Counted from the first letter of the stretch, positions 31,535-39,890 are shown. The stretch is DNA of 39,890 bases from an uncultured Oscillochloris sp. (GCA_903916565.1 CAIWXH010000276.1:1-39890); one strand, 5' to 3'. Made by a program: numbers and translations. Notes: a model not told the origin generated them from the sequence alone.

Positions 31535-32140
31535 TTAGCGCACCTCAAAGACACAAGCCTCGGCACCTTGGGCGGTGCAGGCCACCTCGCGCACGACGAG
31601 ACGCCGGTCGATCAGTGGGCGCAGCAGCGCCTGGAAACAGCGCTCGTAGTAGTGGCAGATGGGCGCATCGGCGACGATGCCGCGACTCTCGGGCGAGTCG
31701 GCCAAGCTCAGAACGGCCCCTTTGGCATCAACCGTGTAGCTGAAGCGGCCCGTGCCGGCGAAGGTCCAGGCGTGACCAGAGATCGCCTTGAGCAGCAGGC
31801 TGAGGCCGAGACGACGTGGCAGGCGGGGGAGAACGAGGTGGGCGGGGGCGGGGATGCGGTTCGCCAGAAGATAGTCGGCGGTACGTTCGCCCGCACGGGC
31901 CAGGATGCGACCAGCGGCTTCAACGCCCATATCGGCGCGGATGGCCCCGATCAGGCTAATGAACGCGAGCTCATCAATCATCGTCGTCGGTAGCTGGTCG
32001 GCGAAGTCGCCCTGCCCAATCCGACGCAGGAAGTTCTGCGTCTCTTTGTAGCCGCGCTCCTCCTCAAGGGCACCGACGGTCTGAATGATGGAGTTCGGGC
32101 CGATGCGCGCCGCGCCCACAGCAGGGTGCGTCGCGTGCAT
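31535..32140 (-). CDS. bchJ: BchJ-like V4R-domain protein of bacteriochlorophyll synthesis
   Basis: The 201-residue protein has a C-terminal V4R domain (about 110-200) with the Cys-containing end pattern APICHYYERCFQALLRPL and REVACTAQGAEACVFEVR. This matches BchJ, first described as 4-vinyl reductase and now more often viewed as an accessory carrier of chlorophyllide intermediates. The N-terminal half (QTVGALEEERGYKETQNFLRRIG) is also BchJ-like. The ATG at 32140 has AAAGGAG about 7 nt upstream. It is divergent from hoxE and upstream of bchE on the same strand. Confidence 0.9.
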   Translation of the reverse strand: MHATHPAVGAARIGPNSIIQTVGALEEERGYKETQNFLRRIGQGDFADQLPTTMIDELAFISLIGAIRADMGVEAAGRILARAGERTADYLLANRIPAPAHLVLPRLPRRLGLSLLLKAISGHAWTFAGTGRFSYTVDAKGAVLSLADSPESRGIVADAPICHYYERCFQALLRPLIDRRLVVREVACTAQGAEACVFEVR

Positions 32141-32337
32141 AGGGAGCTCCTTTCTCGGGAGTACAAGAATTGACATTTTATACAGACGTAGGTACACGCA
32201 GTCTACCACGGCACTACGTTGCTAGAGGTGGCGATCAGTCAACAGAGAGTGAGGTTTTCTTCCCAGAGGACCATCAGCGCCGGTGCTACCATTGCAGTGG
32301 TAGTATTGCGTCAACGCAGCCGAAATAGGACAGCCTT
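32141..32337. promoter_or_regulatory. Divergent bchJ/hoxE regulatory region
   Basis: This 197-bp region must hold promoters for both directions. On the minus strand a TATAAA-type -10 lies near 32177-32182 for bchJ, with no clear -35. On the plus strand TTGACA at 32170-32175 has only a poor -10 partner. An 18-bp dyad, CTACCATTGCAGTGGTAG (32286-32303), lies about 35 bp before the hoxE ATG and could be an operator. No exact FNR-type site was seen. Confidence 0.5.
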
Positions 32338-32841
32338 ATGTCCACTCCTCACACACAGATCGAACGAACAACGCACGTCGGTGACAACCGCCTCAAAATC
32401 CTTGAGGCGATGATGAAGCGGCACCAATACCGCGCCGACGCCCTGATCGAGGTTCTCCACAAAGGCCAGGAACTGTACGGTCATCTGTCACCAAGCCTGC
32501 TCACGCTGATCGCCCATAGCCTGCACCTGCCGCCAAGTCGCGTCTACGGTGTCGCTACATTCTACCATTTCTTCTCGCTGGCGCCGCAGGGCGAACACAC
32601 CTGTACGGTCTGTCTCGGCACCGCTTGTTATGTCAAGGGTGCCGCGACGATTTTGGCTGCCCTTGAACGTGAGACAGGGCTACGCGCGGGCACCACCAGC
32701 CCTAATGGTCGCCTCTCGCTGCTGACTACCCGCTGTCTGGGTGCCTGCGGCATCGCCCCCGCCGTGGTGATCGACGGCACCGTTATGGGTCACGCCGACG
32801 ACGACGGGCCGCGTACCAAGCTGCACGAGTTGCTCGATTAG
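32338..32841 (+). CDS. hoxE: Bidirectional [NiFe] hydrogenase subunit HoxE
   Basis: The 167-residue NuoE-like [2Fe-2S] protein belongs to the diaphorase part of group 3d hydrogenase. CTVCLGTACYVKGA and TRCLGACGIAPAVVIDG supply the four cluster cysteines, and RVYGVATFYHFFSL precedes them as in NuoE. AGGA lies about 8 nt upstream of the ATG. The TAG stop (32839-32841) overlaps the first base of repeat copy 4. It is the first gene of hoxEFUYH. Confidence 0.96.
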   Translation: MSTPHTQIERTTHVGDNRLKILEAMMKRHQYRADALIEVLHKGQELYGHLSPSLLTLIAHSLHLPPSRVYGVATFYHFFSLAPQGEHTCTVCLGTACYVKGAATILAALERETGLRAGTTSPNGRLSLLTTRCLGACGIAPAVVIDGTVMGHADDDGPRTKLHELLD

Positions 32842-32917
32842 ACAAGGTTCGCAGATGCGTTCCAGTTTCGGCACTGCGCTCGGCTGAAACCTGAAACCTG
32901 AAACCTGAAACCTTGTC
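32841..32917 (+). repeat. Dispersed MITE-like repeat, copy 4 (77 bp, internal deletion)
   Basis: It starts GACAAGGTTCGCAG and ends GAAACCTTGTC, with four CTGAAAC heptads. About 17 bp of the centre are missing compared with copy 3. The left flank is TTA, of which TA plus the first G of the element forms the hoxE stop codon. On the right, TTA occurs after one extra C. It fills most of the hoxE-hoxF spacer. Confidence 0.85.
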
Positions 32918-32937
32918 CTTAGCATAAAGACGCCATT

Positions 32938-34566
32938 ATGGATCTCACCGAACTTCACGGGATCGCCGAGCGCGAGCGCGCCCGCCGCAAGGCAATTCGT
33001 ATTCACTGCTGCACTTCCTTGGGCTGCCATGCCTCGGGTGCGCTTGAACTCCAACGCCGCCTTGAGGCGGCGGTCGAGGCTGCTGGACGGGCCGACACGG
33101 TTGAGGTGGTCGGAGTCGGCTGTATCGGCTTCTGCGGCCACGGCCCGCTGGTCAGCGTCGAGCCAAGTGGCCTGCTCTTTGAGCGGGTGACGCCCGAGCA
33201 GGCTCCCGACATCGTCGCCGCCCTTGACGGCGGGCCGTGCGCGGCCCAGCGCGGCGACCCCAATCACCCGTTCTTCAGTCGCCAACTGCTGGTGGTGCGG
33301 CGCAACGGCGGGCGCATTGACCCCGAGCGCATTGAGGAGTACATCGCCGCCGGGGGCTACCAGGCGCTCTACGATGTGCTGCACGACCAAAGCCCCGCCG
33401 AGGTGATTGACGCCATTACGCGCAGCGGGCTGCGCGGGCGCGGCGGTGCCGGGTATCCCACCGGGCTCAAATGGGCGACGGTCGCCAAGAGTAAAGGTGC
33501 CCCGCAAGGTGCCCCGCGCAAGTTTGTGGTCTGCAATGGCGACGAGGGCGACCCCGGCGCGTTTATGGACCGCAGCATTCTGGAGAGCGACCCGCATCTG
33601 GTGCTTGAGGGCATGAGCATCGCGGCCTACGCCGTGGGCGCCGACCAGGGCTTTCTCTACGTGCGCGGCGAGTATCCCCTGGCGATCCAACGGCTCAGTA
33701 AGGCGATCACGCAGGCGCGCAAGCACGGCCTGCTCGGCAGCCAGATCTTCGACACCGCCTTCGACTTCAAGGTCGAGATTCGCGTCGGCGCGGGGGCGTT
33801 CGTCTGTGGCGAAGAGACGGCGCTGATTGCCAGCATCGAGGGACGCCGGGGCCAACCGCGCCCGCGCCCGCCCTATCCCGCCGAACGCGGCCTCTGGGGC
33901 TGCCCGACGCTGATCAACAATGTCGAGACTTTTGCCAACATTGCGCCGATTATCAGCCGGGGCGCTGACTGGTACGCGGGCATCGGCACCGCCAAAAGCC
34001 GGGGCACCAAGGTCTTTGCCCTCGCCGGGAAGATCCGCAACACGGGCCTGATCGAGGTGCCGATGGGCATCACGCTGCGCGAAATCGTGGAGGAGTTGGG
34101 CGGCGGCACCGCCGACGGCAGCCCGGTGAAGGCCGTCCAGACCGGCGGCCCGTCGGGCGGTTGCATCCCGGCCAGCCTGTTCGACACGCCCGTGGACTAC
34201 GAGTCGCTGGCGGCGGTCGGCTCAATCATGGGTTCCGGCGGCATGGTCGTGATGGACGACGCCACCAGCATGGTTGAGATTGCCCGCTTTTACATGGAAT
34301 TTTGCATGGACGAGTCGTGCGGCAAGTGTGTGCCCTGCCGCGTCGGCACCGTCCAGATGCACCACCTGCTCGACCGCATCTGCAATGGTGAGGCTACGCC
34401 CGCCGAAATTGTCCAGCTCGAAGAGCTTTGTCAGTTGGTGCGCGAGACGAGCCTCTGCGGCCTTGGTCAGTCGGCGCCCAACCCGGTACTCAGCACCCTG
34501 CGCTACTTCCGTGACGAGTACGAGGAGCGCTTGCGCCACGAAGCTCTGGCAGAGGAGGCACCCTAA
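32938..34566 (+). CDS. hoxF: Bidirectional hydrogenase diaphorase subunit HoxF
   Basis: The 542-residue flavoprotein exchanges electrons between NAD(H) and the hydrogenase. It has an N-terminal thioredoxin-like [2Fe-2S] domain ([12 protein letters not shown] and [11 protein letters not shown]), the NADH/FMN domain with [16 protein letters not shown] and [13 protein letters not shown], an SLBB domain, and a C-terminal [4Fe-4S] site [11 protein letters not shown] with SLCGLGQ. This is the NuoF-type layout. The ribosome-binding site is weak (AAAGA). The stop is directly followed by the hoxU ATG, so the pair is coupled. Confidence 0.97.
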   Translation: MDLTELHGIAERERARRKAIRIHCCTSLGCHASGALELQRRLEAAVEAAGRADTVEVVGVGCIGFCGHGPLVSVEPSGLLFERVTPEQAPDIVAALDGGPCAAQRGDPNHPFFSRQLLVVRRNGGRIDPERIEEYIAAGGYQALYDVLHDQSPAEVIDAITRSGLRGRGGAGYPTGLKWATVAKSKGAPQGAPRKFVVCNGDEGDPGAFMDRSILESDPHLVLEGMSIAAYAVGADQGFLYVRGEYPLAIQRLSKAITQARKHGLLGSQIFDTAFDFKVEIRVGAGAFVCGEETALIASIEGRRGQPRPRPPYPAERGLWGCPTLINNVETFANIAPIISRGADWYAGIGTAKSRGTKVFALAGKIRNTGLIEVPMGITLREIVEELGGGTADGSPVKAVQTGGPSGGCIPASLFDTPVDYESLAAVGSIMGSGGMVVMDDATSMVEIARFYMEFCMDESCGKCVPCRVGTVQMHHLLDRICNGEATPAEIVQLEELCQLVRETSLCGLGQSAPNPVLSTLRYFRDEYEERLRHEALAEEAP

Positions 34567-35274
34567 ATGTCAGCCAAAACTCTGACCATTGACGGCCAGA
34601 TGGTGAGCGCCGGAGCCGACGAGAGCATCCTTCAGGCGGCCCGCGAGGCGGGCATCCGCATCCCGACGCTCTGCCACCTCGACGGCCTTTCAGAGATGGG
34701 CGCCTGTCGCCTCTGTTTGGTTGAAGTCGTCGGAACGAGCAAATTGCAGCCCGCCTGTCACACCAGCGTGGCTGAAGGGATGGAGGTACGCACCGACACC
34801 GAGCGCCTGCGCGCCCATCGGCGGGCGATTGTCGAGCTGATCTTCGCCGAGCGCAACCACGTCTGTGCGGTGTGCGTCGCCTCGGGCCACTGTGAACTCC
34901 AGAACCTTGCGGCAGCCGTGGGCATGACCCACGTGCGCTACGAGTATTTGGCCCCAAGCTGCGCGGTGGACATCAGCCACGCACGCTTCGGCATTGACCA
35001 CAACCGCTGTGTGCTTTGCACGCGCTGTGTGCGCGCCTGCGACGAAGTTGAGGGCGTCCACACCTGGGATATCGCCGGACGCGGCACCGAGTCACGCCTC
35101 ATCACCGATCTCCATGTGCCCTGGGGCGAGGCGGCGAGCTGCACCTCATGTGGCAAGTGCCTGCTGGCCTGCCCAACTGGGGCGATCTTCCACCGTGGCA
35201 GCACCGTGGCCGAGCTTGAGCATGAACCGACGCGCATCGCCGCGATTGTCGCGGCGCGGAGTGAGCGCTGGTGA
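34567..35274 (+). CDS. hoxU: Bidirectional hydrogenase diaphorase subunit HoxU
   Basis: The 235-residue subunit relays electrons between HoxF and HoxY. It has an N-terminal ferredoxin-like [2Fe-2S] domain (TLCHLDGLSEMGACRLCLVE with ACHT), a His/Cys-ligated [4Fe-4S] site (HVCAVCVASGHCE), and two C-terminal [4Fe-4S] motifs (CVLCTRCVRACDE and CTSCGKCLLACPTGAI). It matches the NuoG N-terminal part. It begins immediately after the hoxF stop. Confidence 0.97.
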   Translation: MSAKTLTIDGQMVSAGADESILQAAREAGIRIPTLCHLDGLSEMGACRLCLVEVVGTSKLQPACHTSVAEGMEVRTDTERLRAHRRAIVELIFAERNHVCAVCVASGHCELQNLAAAVGMTHVRYEYLAPSCAVDISHARFGIDHNRCVLCTRCVRACDEVEGVHTWDIAGRGTESRLITDLHVPWGEAASCTSCGKCLLACPTGAIFHRGSTVAELEHEPTRIAAIVAARSERW

Positions 35275-35302
35275 TAGGACTAACCGCTTACGGTGCCGGG
35301 GC

Positions 35303-35378
35303 GATCTCGCGCCAAGCCGGACAGATCTCGCGCCAAGCCGCAAAGCCGCAAAGCCGGGAAGATCTCGCGCAAAGCCGC
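35303..35378. repeat. GATCTCGCGCCAAGCCG tandem repeats in the hoxU-hoxY spacer
   Basis: GATCTCGCGC(C/A)AAGCCG occurs at 35303, 35324 and 35361, with CAAAGCCG subrepeats between. The array lies where the left half of dispersed repeat copy 5 would be expected. Repeats of the CGCAAAGCCGCAAAG type are familiar from Chloroflexota genomes; I see no coding potential. Confidence 0.8.
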
Positions 35379-35387
35379 ACAGGCGCT

Positions 35388-35432
35388 CAGACTAAAACCT
35401 GAAACCCGGCACCTGACACCTGAACCCTTGTC
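35388..35432 (+). repeat. Dispersed MITE-like repeat, copy 5 (right half only)
   Basis: The CTCAGACTAAAACCTGAAAC start, further ACCTGA heptads and the CCCTTGTC end match the right part of copy 3. The left part is not recognisable and is replaced by other repeats. TAAGGA right after the element contributes the hoxY ribosome-binding site. Confidence 0.75.
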
Positions 35433-35445
35433 TAAGGACTCTTGT

Positions 35446-35982
35446 ATGGCTGACAAACTACGTCTGGCAACCGTGTGGCTCGGGGGCTGCTCGGGCTGCC
35501 ATATGTCGCTGCTCGATATGGACGAGTGGCTGATTGACCTCGCCGCCGTCGCTGATCTGGTTTACAGTCCCATCGCCGACCACAAACACTACCCGAAAAA
35601 CGTAGACCTTGTCCTGGTTGAAGGGGCCGTGGCGACCAATGAGCATCTGGAGTTGGCCCGCAAAGTGCGCCAGCGTAGCCGCCTGGTGGTGGCGCTGGGC
35701 GACTGCGCCGTGACCGGCAATGTGACCGCGATGCGTAATCCCCTGGGAGCGGCGGCCACGGTGCTTCAGCAGGTCTATATCACCCACGGCGACCCACGGG
35801 GCGTACTGCCCGACGACCCCGACATCGTGCCGCGCCTGCTCGACACGGTGGTGCCCCTGCACGCCACGATCACGGTGGATCTGTTTCTGCCGGGCTGCCC
35901 GCCCTCGGCCCCCGCCATTCGCGCCCTGATCGAAGCCCTGCTCAAGGGCGAAACGCCGCCGGCGGCAAGCCGCTTTGGATAA
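35446..35982 (+). CDS. hoxY: [NiFe] hydrogenase small subunit HoxY
   Basis: The 178-residue small subunit carries the proximal [4Fe-4S] cluster through GGCSGCHMS (near residue 15), GDCAVTGN and [10 protein letters not shown]. There is no Tat signal, as expected for a cytoplasmic group 3d enzyme. The ATG at 35446 is preceded by AAGGA at about 8 nt; the frame is open upstream to 35293 but that part is only repeat sequence. The TAA stop (35980-35982) overlaps the left flank of repeat copy 6. Confidence 0.96.
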   Translation: MADKLRLATVWLGGCSGCHMSLLDMDEWLIDLAAVADLVYSPIADHKHYPKNVDLVLVEGAVATNEHLELARKVRQRSRLVVALGDCAVTGNVTAMRNPLGAAATVLQQVYITHGDPRGVLPDDPDIVPRLLDTVVPLHATITVDLFLPGCPPSAPAIRALIEALLKGETPPAASRFG

Positions 35983-35983
35983 A

Positions 35984-36077
35984 GATGAGGTTCGCAGATG
36001 CTTTCTAGTTTTGGCACACGCATAGTTTTCTGATGCGCTCGGCCTGAAACCTGAAACCCGGCACCTGAAACCTTGTC
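35984..36077 (+). repeat. 94-bp dispersed MITE-like repeat, copy 6
   Basis: Again exactly 94 bp. It starts GATGAGGTTCGCAG and ends GAAACCTTGTC, with two clear CTGAAAC heptads. AAA flanks it on both sides (35981-35983 and 36078-36080), and the left flank overlaps the hoxY stop codon. It fills the hoxY-hoxH spacer. Confidence 0.88.
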
Positions 36078-36091
36078 AAAGAGAGCTACTT

Positions 36092-37522
36092 ATGGCCCAG
36101 ACAATTGTGATTGACCCCGTGACCCGCATCGAGGGGCACGCCAAAATCAGCATCTATCTCGACGATGCGGGCGCGGTGCGGGACGCCCATTTTCACGTTA
36201 CCGAATTTCGCGGCTTCGAGCGCTTCTGCCTGGGGCGACCCTTTTGGGAGATGCCGGCCATCACGGCGCGCATCTGCGGAATCTGCCCCGTGAGCCACAT
36301 CCTGGCCTCGGCGAAGGCGGGCGATGGTATTCTGGCCGTGGCGATTCCGCCCGGCGCCGAGCAGTTGCGCCGCCTGATGAACCTGGCCCAAATCGTCCAA
36401 TCGCACGCCCTGAGCTTCTTCCACCTGAGCGGGCCGGATCTCTTTCTGGGCTTCGAGAGCGACCCGGCCAAGCGCAACATCTTTGGGCTGGTGGCCGCCG
36501 ATCCCGCCTTCGCCCGTGGCGGCATCAGGCTGCGCCAGTTCGGCCAGTCAATCATCGAGGCGCTGGGCGGGCGGAAGATCCACCCGGCCTGGGCTGTGCC
36601 GGGCGGCGTGCGCTCGGGCCTCACCGCCGAGGCGCGGGCCGTGATTGCCGCTGGGCTGCCCGAGGCGATCCAGGTCGCCGAGGGTGCGCTCAACCGCTTC
36701 AAGGGGCTGCTGGCACGCTGCGAGGAGGAGATCGCCACTTACGGGCAGTTCCCCAGCCTCTTCCTGGGCCTGGTCGGCGAAGATGGCACCTGGGAGCATC
36801 ACGGCGGTCGCCTGCGCGTGATGGACGCGCAGGGCAACATCTTGGCCGATCACATCGCTGCCGAACACTACGACGAGCTGATCGGCGAGGCGGGCGAGCC
36901 GTGGAGCTATCTGAAATTCCCGTATTACCGGCCCCAGGGCTACCCCGAGGGCATTTACCGCGTTGGGCCACTGGCCCGGCTAAACATCTGCCGCAGCGTC
37001 GGCACGCCCGTGGCTGACGCCGAGTTGGTCGAGATGCGCCAGCGGGCGGGCGGCGGGCCAATCAGCGCCAGCTTCTTTTATCACTACGCCCGCTTGGTGG
37101 AAATCGTGGCCGCGCTTGAGCGTATCGGTATGCTGATCGCCGACCCTGAGGTTGGCACCGGCCCGCTGCGGGCGAATGCCGGGGTCAATCGGCGCGAGGC
37201 GGTCGGCGTCAGCGAGGCGCCGCGTGGCACGCTCTTCCATCACTACAAGGTGGACGAGGACGGCTTAATCACTTATGTCAATCTGATTATCGCCACAGGG
37301 CAAAACAATCTGGCGATGAACCGCACCGTCGCCCAGATTGCCCGGCGCTATCTGCGCGGCGACCGCCTCGACGAAGGGCTGCTCAACCGAGTCGAGGCAG
37401 GCATTCGGGCGTATGACCCCTGCCTAAGTTGCTCGACGCACTTGGCGGGCCAGCCCACGGTTGAACTGGCCTTGATTGGGCCTGACGGGACTGTGATCGA
37501 CCAGATTGGCCCCGACCTCTGA
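36092..37522 (+). CDS. hoxH: [NiFe] hydrogenase large subunit HoxH
   Basis: The 476-residue catalytic subunit holds the Ni-Fe site through RICGICP (N-terminal CxxC) and DPCLSCSTH (C-terminal CxxC). The early [10 protein letters not shown] provides the conserved Glu. About 26 residues follow the last His, consistent with a precursor that an endopeptidase (HoxW type) must trim; no such protease is in the window. The ribosome-binding site is AGAGAG. It ends the hoxEFUYH order, and the set is complete for a cytoplasmic group 3d bidirectional hydrogenase. Confidence 0.97.
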   Translation: MAQTIVIDPVTRIEGHAKISIYLDDAGAVRDAHFHVTEFRGFERFCLGRPFWEMPAITARICGICPVSHILASAKAGDGILAVAIPPGAEQLRRLMNLAQIVQSHALSFFHLSGPDLFLGFESDPAKRNIFGLVAADPAFARGGIRLRQFGQSIIEALGGRKIHPAWAVPGGVRSGLTAEARAVIAAGLPEAIQVAEGALNRFKGLLARCEEEIATYGQFPSLFLGLVGEDGTWEHHGGRLRVMDAQGNILADHIAAEHYDELIGEAGEPWSYLKFPYYRPQGYPEGIYRVGPLARLNICRSVGTPVADAELVEMRQRAGGGPISASFFYHYARLVEIVAALERIGMLIADPEVGTGPLRANAGVNRREAVGVSEAPRGTLFHHYKVDEDGLITYVNLIIATGQNNLAMNRTVAQIARRYLRGDRLDEGLLNRVEAGIRAYDPCLSCSTHLAGQPTVELALIGPDGTVIDQIGPDL

Positions 37523-37586
37523 CGGGTTAGGATTGCGGTTTTGCGTGGCCTCGCAGAGCGGTTGCAACGTCTGCTTGCCGCGCCCG

Positions 37587-37692
37587 CCCTCACCCCCCAG
37601 CCCCCTCTCCCTTCCAGGGAGAGGGGGAGCCGAACGCATCCTGCTGCGAAATCTCCCCTCTCCCCGTGAGGGAGAGGGGCAGGGGGTGAGGG
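37587..37692. repeat. 106-bp inverted-repeat element downstream of hoxH
   Basis: The left end CCCTCACCCCCCAGCCCCCT (37587 on) is imperfectly inverted to the right end GGGCAGGGGGTGAGGGG (ending 37692). Two inner hairpins, CCCTCTCCC/GGGAGAGGG (about 37601-37625) and CCCCTCTCCC/GGGAGAGGGG (about 37655-37679), flank a short centre. It has the form of a MITE or palindromic unit and may also end the hox transcript. It encodes nothing. Confidence 0.8.
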
Positions 37693-37752
37693 GTGAAAAG
37701 CGTCGTTGACACAGCCCTCTCCACCCCCAAGCCGTTAGACAGCACCCCCCTA

Positions 37753-37761
37753 TGGTATACT
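37753..37761 (+). promoter_or_regulatory. Extended -10 promoter for the alpha-2-macroglobulin-like gene
   Basis: TGGTATACT has a good -10 (37756-37761) with the TGn extension and lies about 40 bp before the ATG at 37803. No standard -35 at 17 bp is seen; TTAGAC is present at 15 bp. Confidence 0.5.
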
Positions 37762-37802
37762 CTTCGCGCACGACGCGCGCGAAACGAGGGGTTTGAGCGG
37801 CG

Positions 37803-39890
37803 ATGCGCTTCCTGCGCCCACTGGCTCGGTTCTGGACAGTGATCCTCGGCTGCACGGTGCTTGCGCTCACGCTCGCCGTTGTCGCCCGCTCCCTTGTGCC
37901 CCTGACCCCGTGGGTTACCGCCCCTAGTCTGCTTGCGACTGACCCGCCCGACGGCGCGGTCGATGTGCTGCCTCACACGGCGATCACCCTGCGCTTCAGC
38001 GGCCCCATGAACCGGGCCAGCGCCGCCGCCGCCCTGCGGATCGACCCGCCTTCCCTGGGCAGCCTTAGCTGGTCGCCTGACGCCACGAGCCTTACCTTTC
38101 AGCCCACTGTGGCGCTCACGCCTGCGGTTACCTACACCATCAGCCTCGACGGCGCTGCGCTAGGCCGCTGGTGGAAGCCCCTTGCCGCCCCAGTCACGGT
38201 GCGCTTTCGCACCGCGCCCCAGCCTGCGGTCGTCGCGGCCCTGCCAATGGCGACGAACGCCCCCACCGACACGCCCCTCGCCGTGGTCTTCAGCCAGCCA
38301 ATGGTCGCTCCGGGCGCGGTAGGGCTGCCGACGGCGCTGCCCGAAATTCGGCTCGATCCGCCCATCCCGCTTAGCGCCCGCTGGGCCGACCAGAACACGC
38401 TCTTGCTCGTCCCCACGTCCCCGCTGGCGCTCGCGACACGCTACAGTGCCACCATCAGCGCGACCTTGACCGACCTGCGCGGCGTCGAGTTGGGTGCCCC
38501 CTTTAGCTGGAGCTTTGCTACCGCGTGGCCCGCCGTCATTGGCCGTGAACCCAAAGACGGTGCCCGCTGGGTTAGCCCGCATACCGCACTGAGCCTGCGC
38601 CTCGCCGAACCGCTTGACCCGGCCCTGCTGCGCCAGTCGCTCCGTATAACTCCCACCGTCGAAGGTGATTTGACCGCCGAGCTCATCGGCGTGACCCAGG
38701 TCGTCACCTTCACGCCCCGTGCAGCATGGGCCTACGGCACCACCTACAGCGTGACGCTGGTTGCGCCGTCGGGCAGCGGTTTGGGTGCCCCGCCACCGCT
38801 GACCTGGCAATTTAGCGTTGAGCCAGCGCCGCGACTGGTGGCCTTCTTCCCTGGACAGGGGCAGACCTTGTTGCCTGGTGAGACGATCCGCCTGGTCTTC
38901 AGTACGCCAATGGACGAGGCGGCGCTGCGCGCTGGGCTAACGCTTGCGCCGCATGTCGGCGATCTGCCGATCAGCGTGAACGAAACCGAGGTGCGCCTGC
39001 TGCCGACACTGCGCCCTTCGACCCGCTACACAATCACGCTGGCCGCCGACACGCACGACCGCAGCGGTGAACCCTTGGGCGCGGCAACGGCGGTCAGTCT
39101 GCTCACGGCACCTGCGCTGCCTGCGCTCACCACCCCCGACGCCTTCGCGGGCCTCGTCAGCCTGCCGGTCAGCCGCACGGCGACGGTCGCGCTCAACACC
39201 GTCGGCCTCTCGGCGCTTGAACTGCGTCTGTACCCCCTTGATGCGCCGACCCTCCTGCGGGCGCTGGCACTACGCCCCGACGAGTGGGCGACCTTCAGCC
39301 CTGAGCGCTACGGCCAGCGCCTGGCCCGCAGTTGGCGCGTAAGCCTGGGCACACCGTCGGATCAGCCGAGTCGTTTGGCGCTGCCCGTGGGCCTCGCCGA
39401 TGGGGCGGGGCTACCTGCTGGCGCCTACTACCTGCGCGTAATCGCCCCGGAGGGGCCACGCGCCGACCTGATGCTCATCGCCTCCGAGGCCCGTTTGGCC
39501 TTGCGCCAAGGAACAGGCTACGCCCTGGTCTGGGCCACTGACACGGCGGGCGTGCCGCTCGCGGGGCTGCCGGTGAGCCTCTACAGTGGCGGTGTGCCGG
39601 TTGCGCGTGGGCAGACGGCACCTGACGGGACGTGGGTGCAGCGCCTCAGCCGCAGCCCCGGCGACCCGCCGCTGCTTGCCGTGGCTGATGGTGACGCTCC
39701 GGCGGTGGTGCGCGGCGACTGGCAGATCGGGACGCCGCCTGTTGCGGTGCCCGTGTCCCGCAGCCTGCTCTTTGCTGACCACGCCCACTATGCACCCGGT
39801 GAACTGGTGCAGGTGCGCGGCTTGGCTCGCCGCCAGACCGCCGACGGCACGCTCGCCCTCCCCGCTGACGGCACCCCCTGTCGCCTCCAA
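37803..39890 (+). CDS. Alpha-2-macroglobulin-like protein, N-terminal part (cut by window end)
   Basis: An open frame of 696 codons runs off the window without a stop. It begins with a hydrophobic signal or anchor (about 10-35). Several Ig-like repeats follow (Big_5 type), seen as DPPDGAVDVLPHTAITLRFS, LPMATNAPTDTPLAVVFSQP, REPKDGARWVSPHTALSLRL and FPGQGQTLLPGETIRLVFST. From about residue 560 macroglobulin domains begin: YALVWATDTAGVPLAGLPVS and SLLFADHAHYAPGELVQVRG, the latter matching the YxPGE motif. Bacterial relatives trap proteases at the cell surface. Whether a thioester (CxEQ) is present lies beyond the window. Confidence 0.85.
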   Translation, partial: MRFLRPLARFWTVILGCTVLALTLAVVARSLVPLTPWVTAPSLLATDPPDGAVDVLPHTAITLRFSGPMNRASAAAALRIDPPSLGSLSWSPDATSLTFQPTVALTPAVTYTISLDGAALGRWWKPLAAPVTVRFRTAPQPAVVAALPMATNAPTDTPLAVVFSQPMVAPGAVGLPTALPEIRLDPPIPLSARWADQNTLLLVPTSPLALATRYSATISATLTDLRGVELGAPFSWSFATAWPAVIGREPKDGARWVSPHTALSLRLAEPLDPALLRQSLRITPTVEGDLTAELIGVTQVVTFTPRAAWAYGTTYSVTLVAPSGSGLGAPPPLTWQFSVEPAPRLVAFFPGQGQTLLPGETIRLVFSTPMDEAALRAGLTLAPHVGDLPISVNETEVRLLPTLRPSTRYTITLAADTHDRSGEPLGAATAVSLLTAPALPALTTPDAFAGLVSLPVSRTATVALNTVGLSALELRLYPLDAPTLLRALALRPDEWATFSPERYGQRLARSWRVSLGTPSDQPSRLALPVGLADGAGLPAGAYYLRVIAPEGPRADLMLIASEARLALRQGTGYALVWATDTAGVPLAGLPVSLYSGGVPVARGQTAPDGTWVQRLSRSPGDPPLLAVADGDAPAVVRGDWQIGTPPVAVPVSRSLLFADHAHYAPGELVQVRGLARRQTADGTLALPADGTPCRLQ

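Noticed and set aside
32680-33855. 391-codon minus-strand frame across hoxE-hoxF
   Set aside because: It spans the ends of two well-supported genes and a repeat, so it is a shadow.
35293-35445. N-terminal extension of HoxY
   Set aside because: The extra 51 codons translate repeat DNA (SRAKP-type residues); the ATG at 35446 gives the family start and has AAGGA before it.

Overview
This window looks like a chromosomal segment of a filamentous anoxygenic phototroph of the Chloroflexota (order Chloroflexales or a close relative). The grounds are bacteriochlorophyll genes (bchE, bchJ) beside a complete bidirectional NAD-linked [NiFe] hydrogenase (hoxEFUYH), a GC-rich genome full of short palindromic and tandem repeats, a four-domain ribosomal protein S1, and a secreted glycosidase with C-terminal 'ETGH'-type repeats that I associate with Chloroflexota. 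The placement is an inference from gene content. No rRNA or tRNA gene was seen.

Layout. Bases 1-364 are tandem repeats. From 365 to 32140 nearly every gene is on the minus strand: a glycerol/dihydroxyacetone locus (glpK, dhaL, dhaK, glpF, and a DhaR-like activator, 365-6946); an RsbT/RsbX-like switch module feeding a GAF/PAS sensor kinase (7140-10881); dtd, yacL-like and radA (10979-14067); a glycosyltransferase with its own promoter and terminator (14166-15167); clpC and rpsA (15325-19107); a degenerate cyclase-like membrane protein, an OmpR-type regulator and a three-gene two-component operon (19246-26501); a small membrane protein, a GH99-like secreted glycosidase and a solitary phage-tail-tube-like gene (26811-29536); then bchE and bchJ (29761-32140). 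The strand switches at about 32.2 kb: hoxEFUYH (32338-37522) and the start of a very large alpha-2-macroglobulin-like protein (37803 to the window end) are on the plus strand.

How the genes work together. GlpF, GlpK and DhaKL would import and phosphorylate glycerol and dihydroxyacetone under a DhaR-type regulator; DhaM, the usual phosphoryl donor, is not in the window. BchJ and BchE are bacteriochlorophyll biosynthesis proteins, BchE being the oxygen-independent ring-E cyclase. The Hox hydrogenase links H2 to NAD(H). bchJ and hoxE are divergent from one 197-bp region, which invites the idea of shared redox or oxygen control. ClpC, RadA and the YacL-like protein keep part of the order known from Firmicutes, with a glycosyltransferase inserted and disA missing.

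The most unusual signal is non-coding. A 94-bp element with GACAAGGTT termini occurs six times, four times at exactly 94 bp. Three copies have matching 3-bp flanks that look like target-site duplications, and three abut or supply the stop codon of the preceding gene. Three copies fill successive spacers of the hox operon. Separate octamer arrays place G-quadruplex-capable RNA just after the stop codons of glpK and the GH99-like gene.
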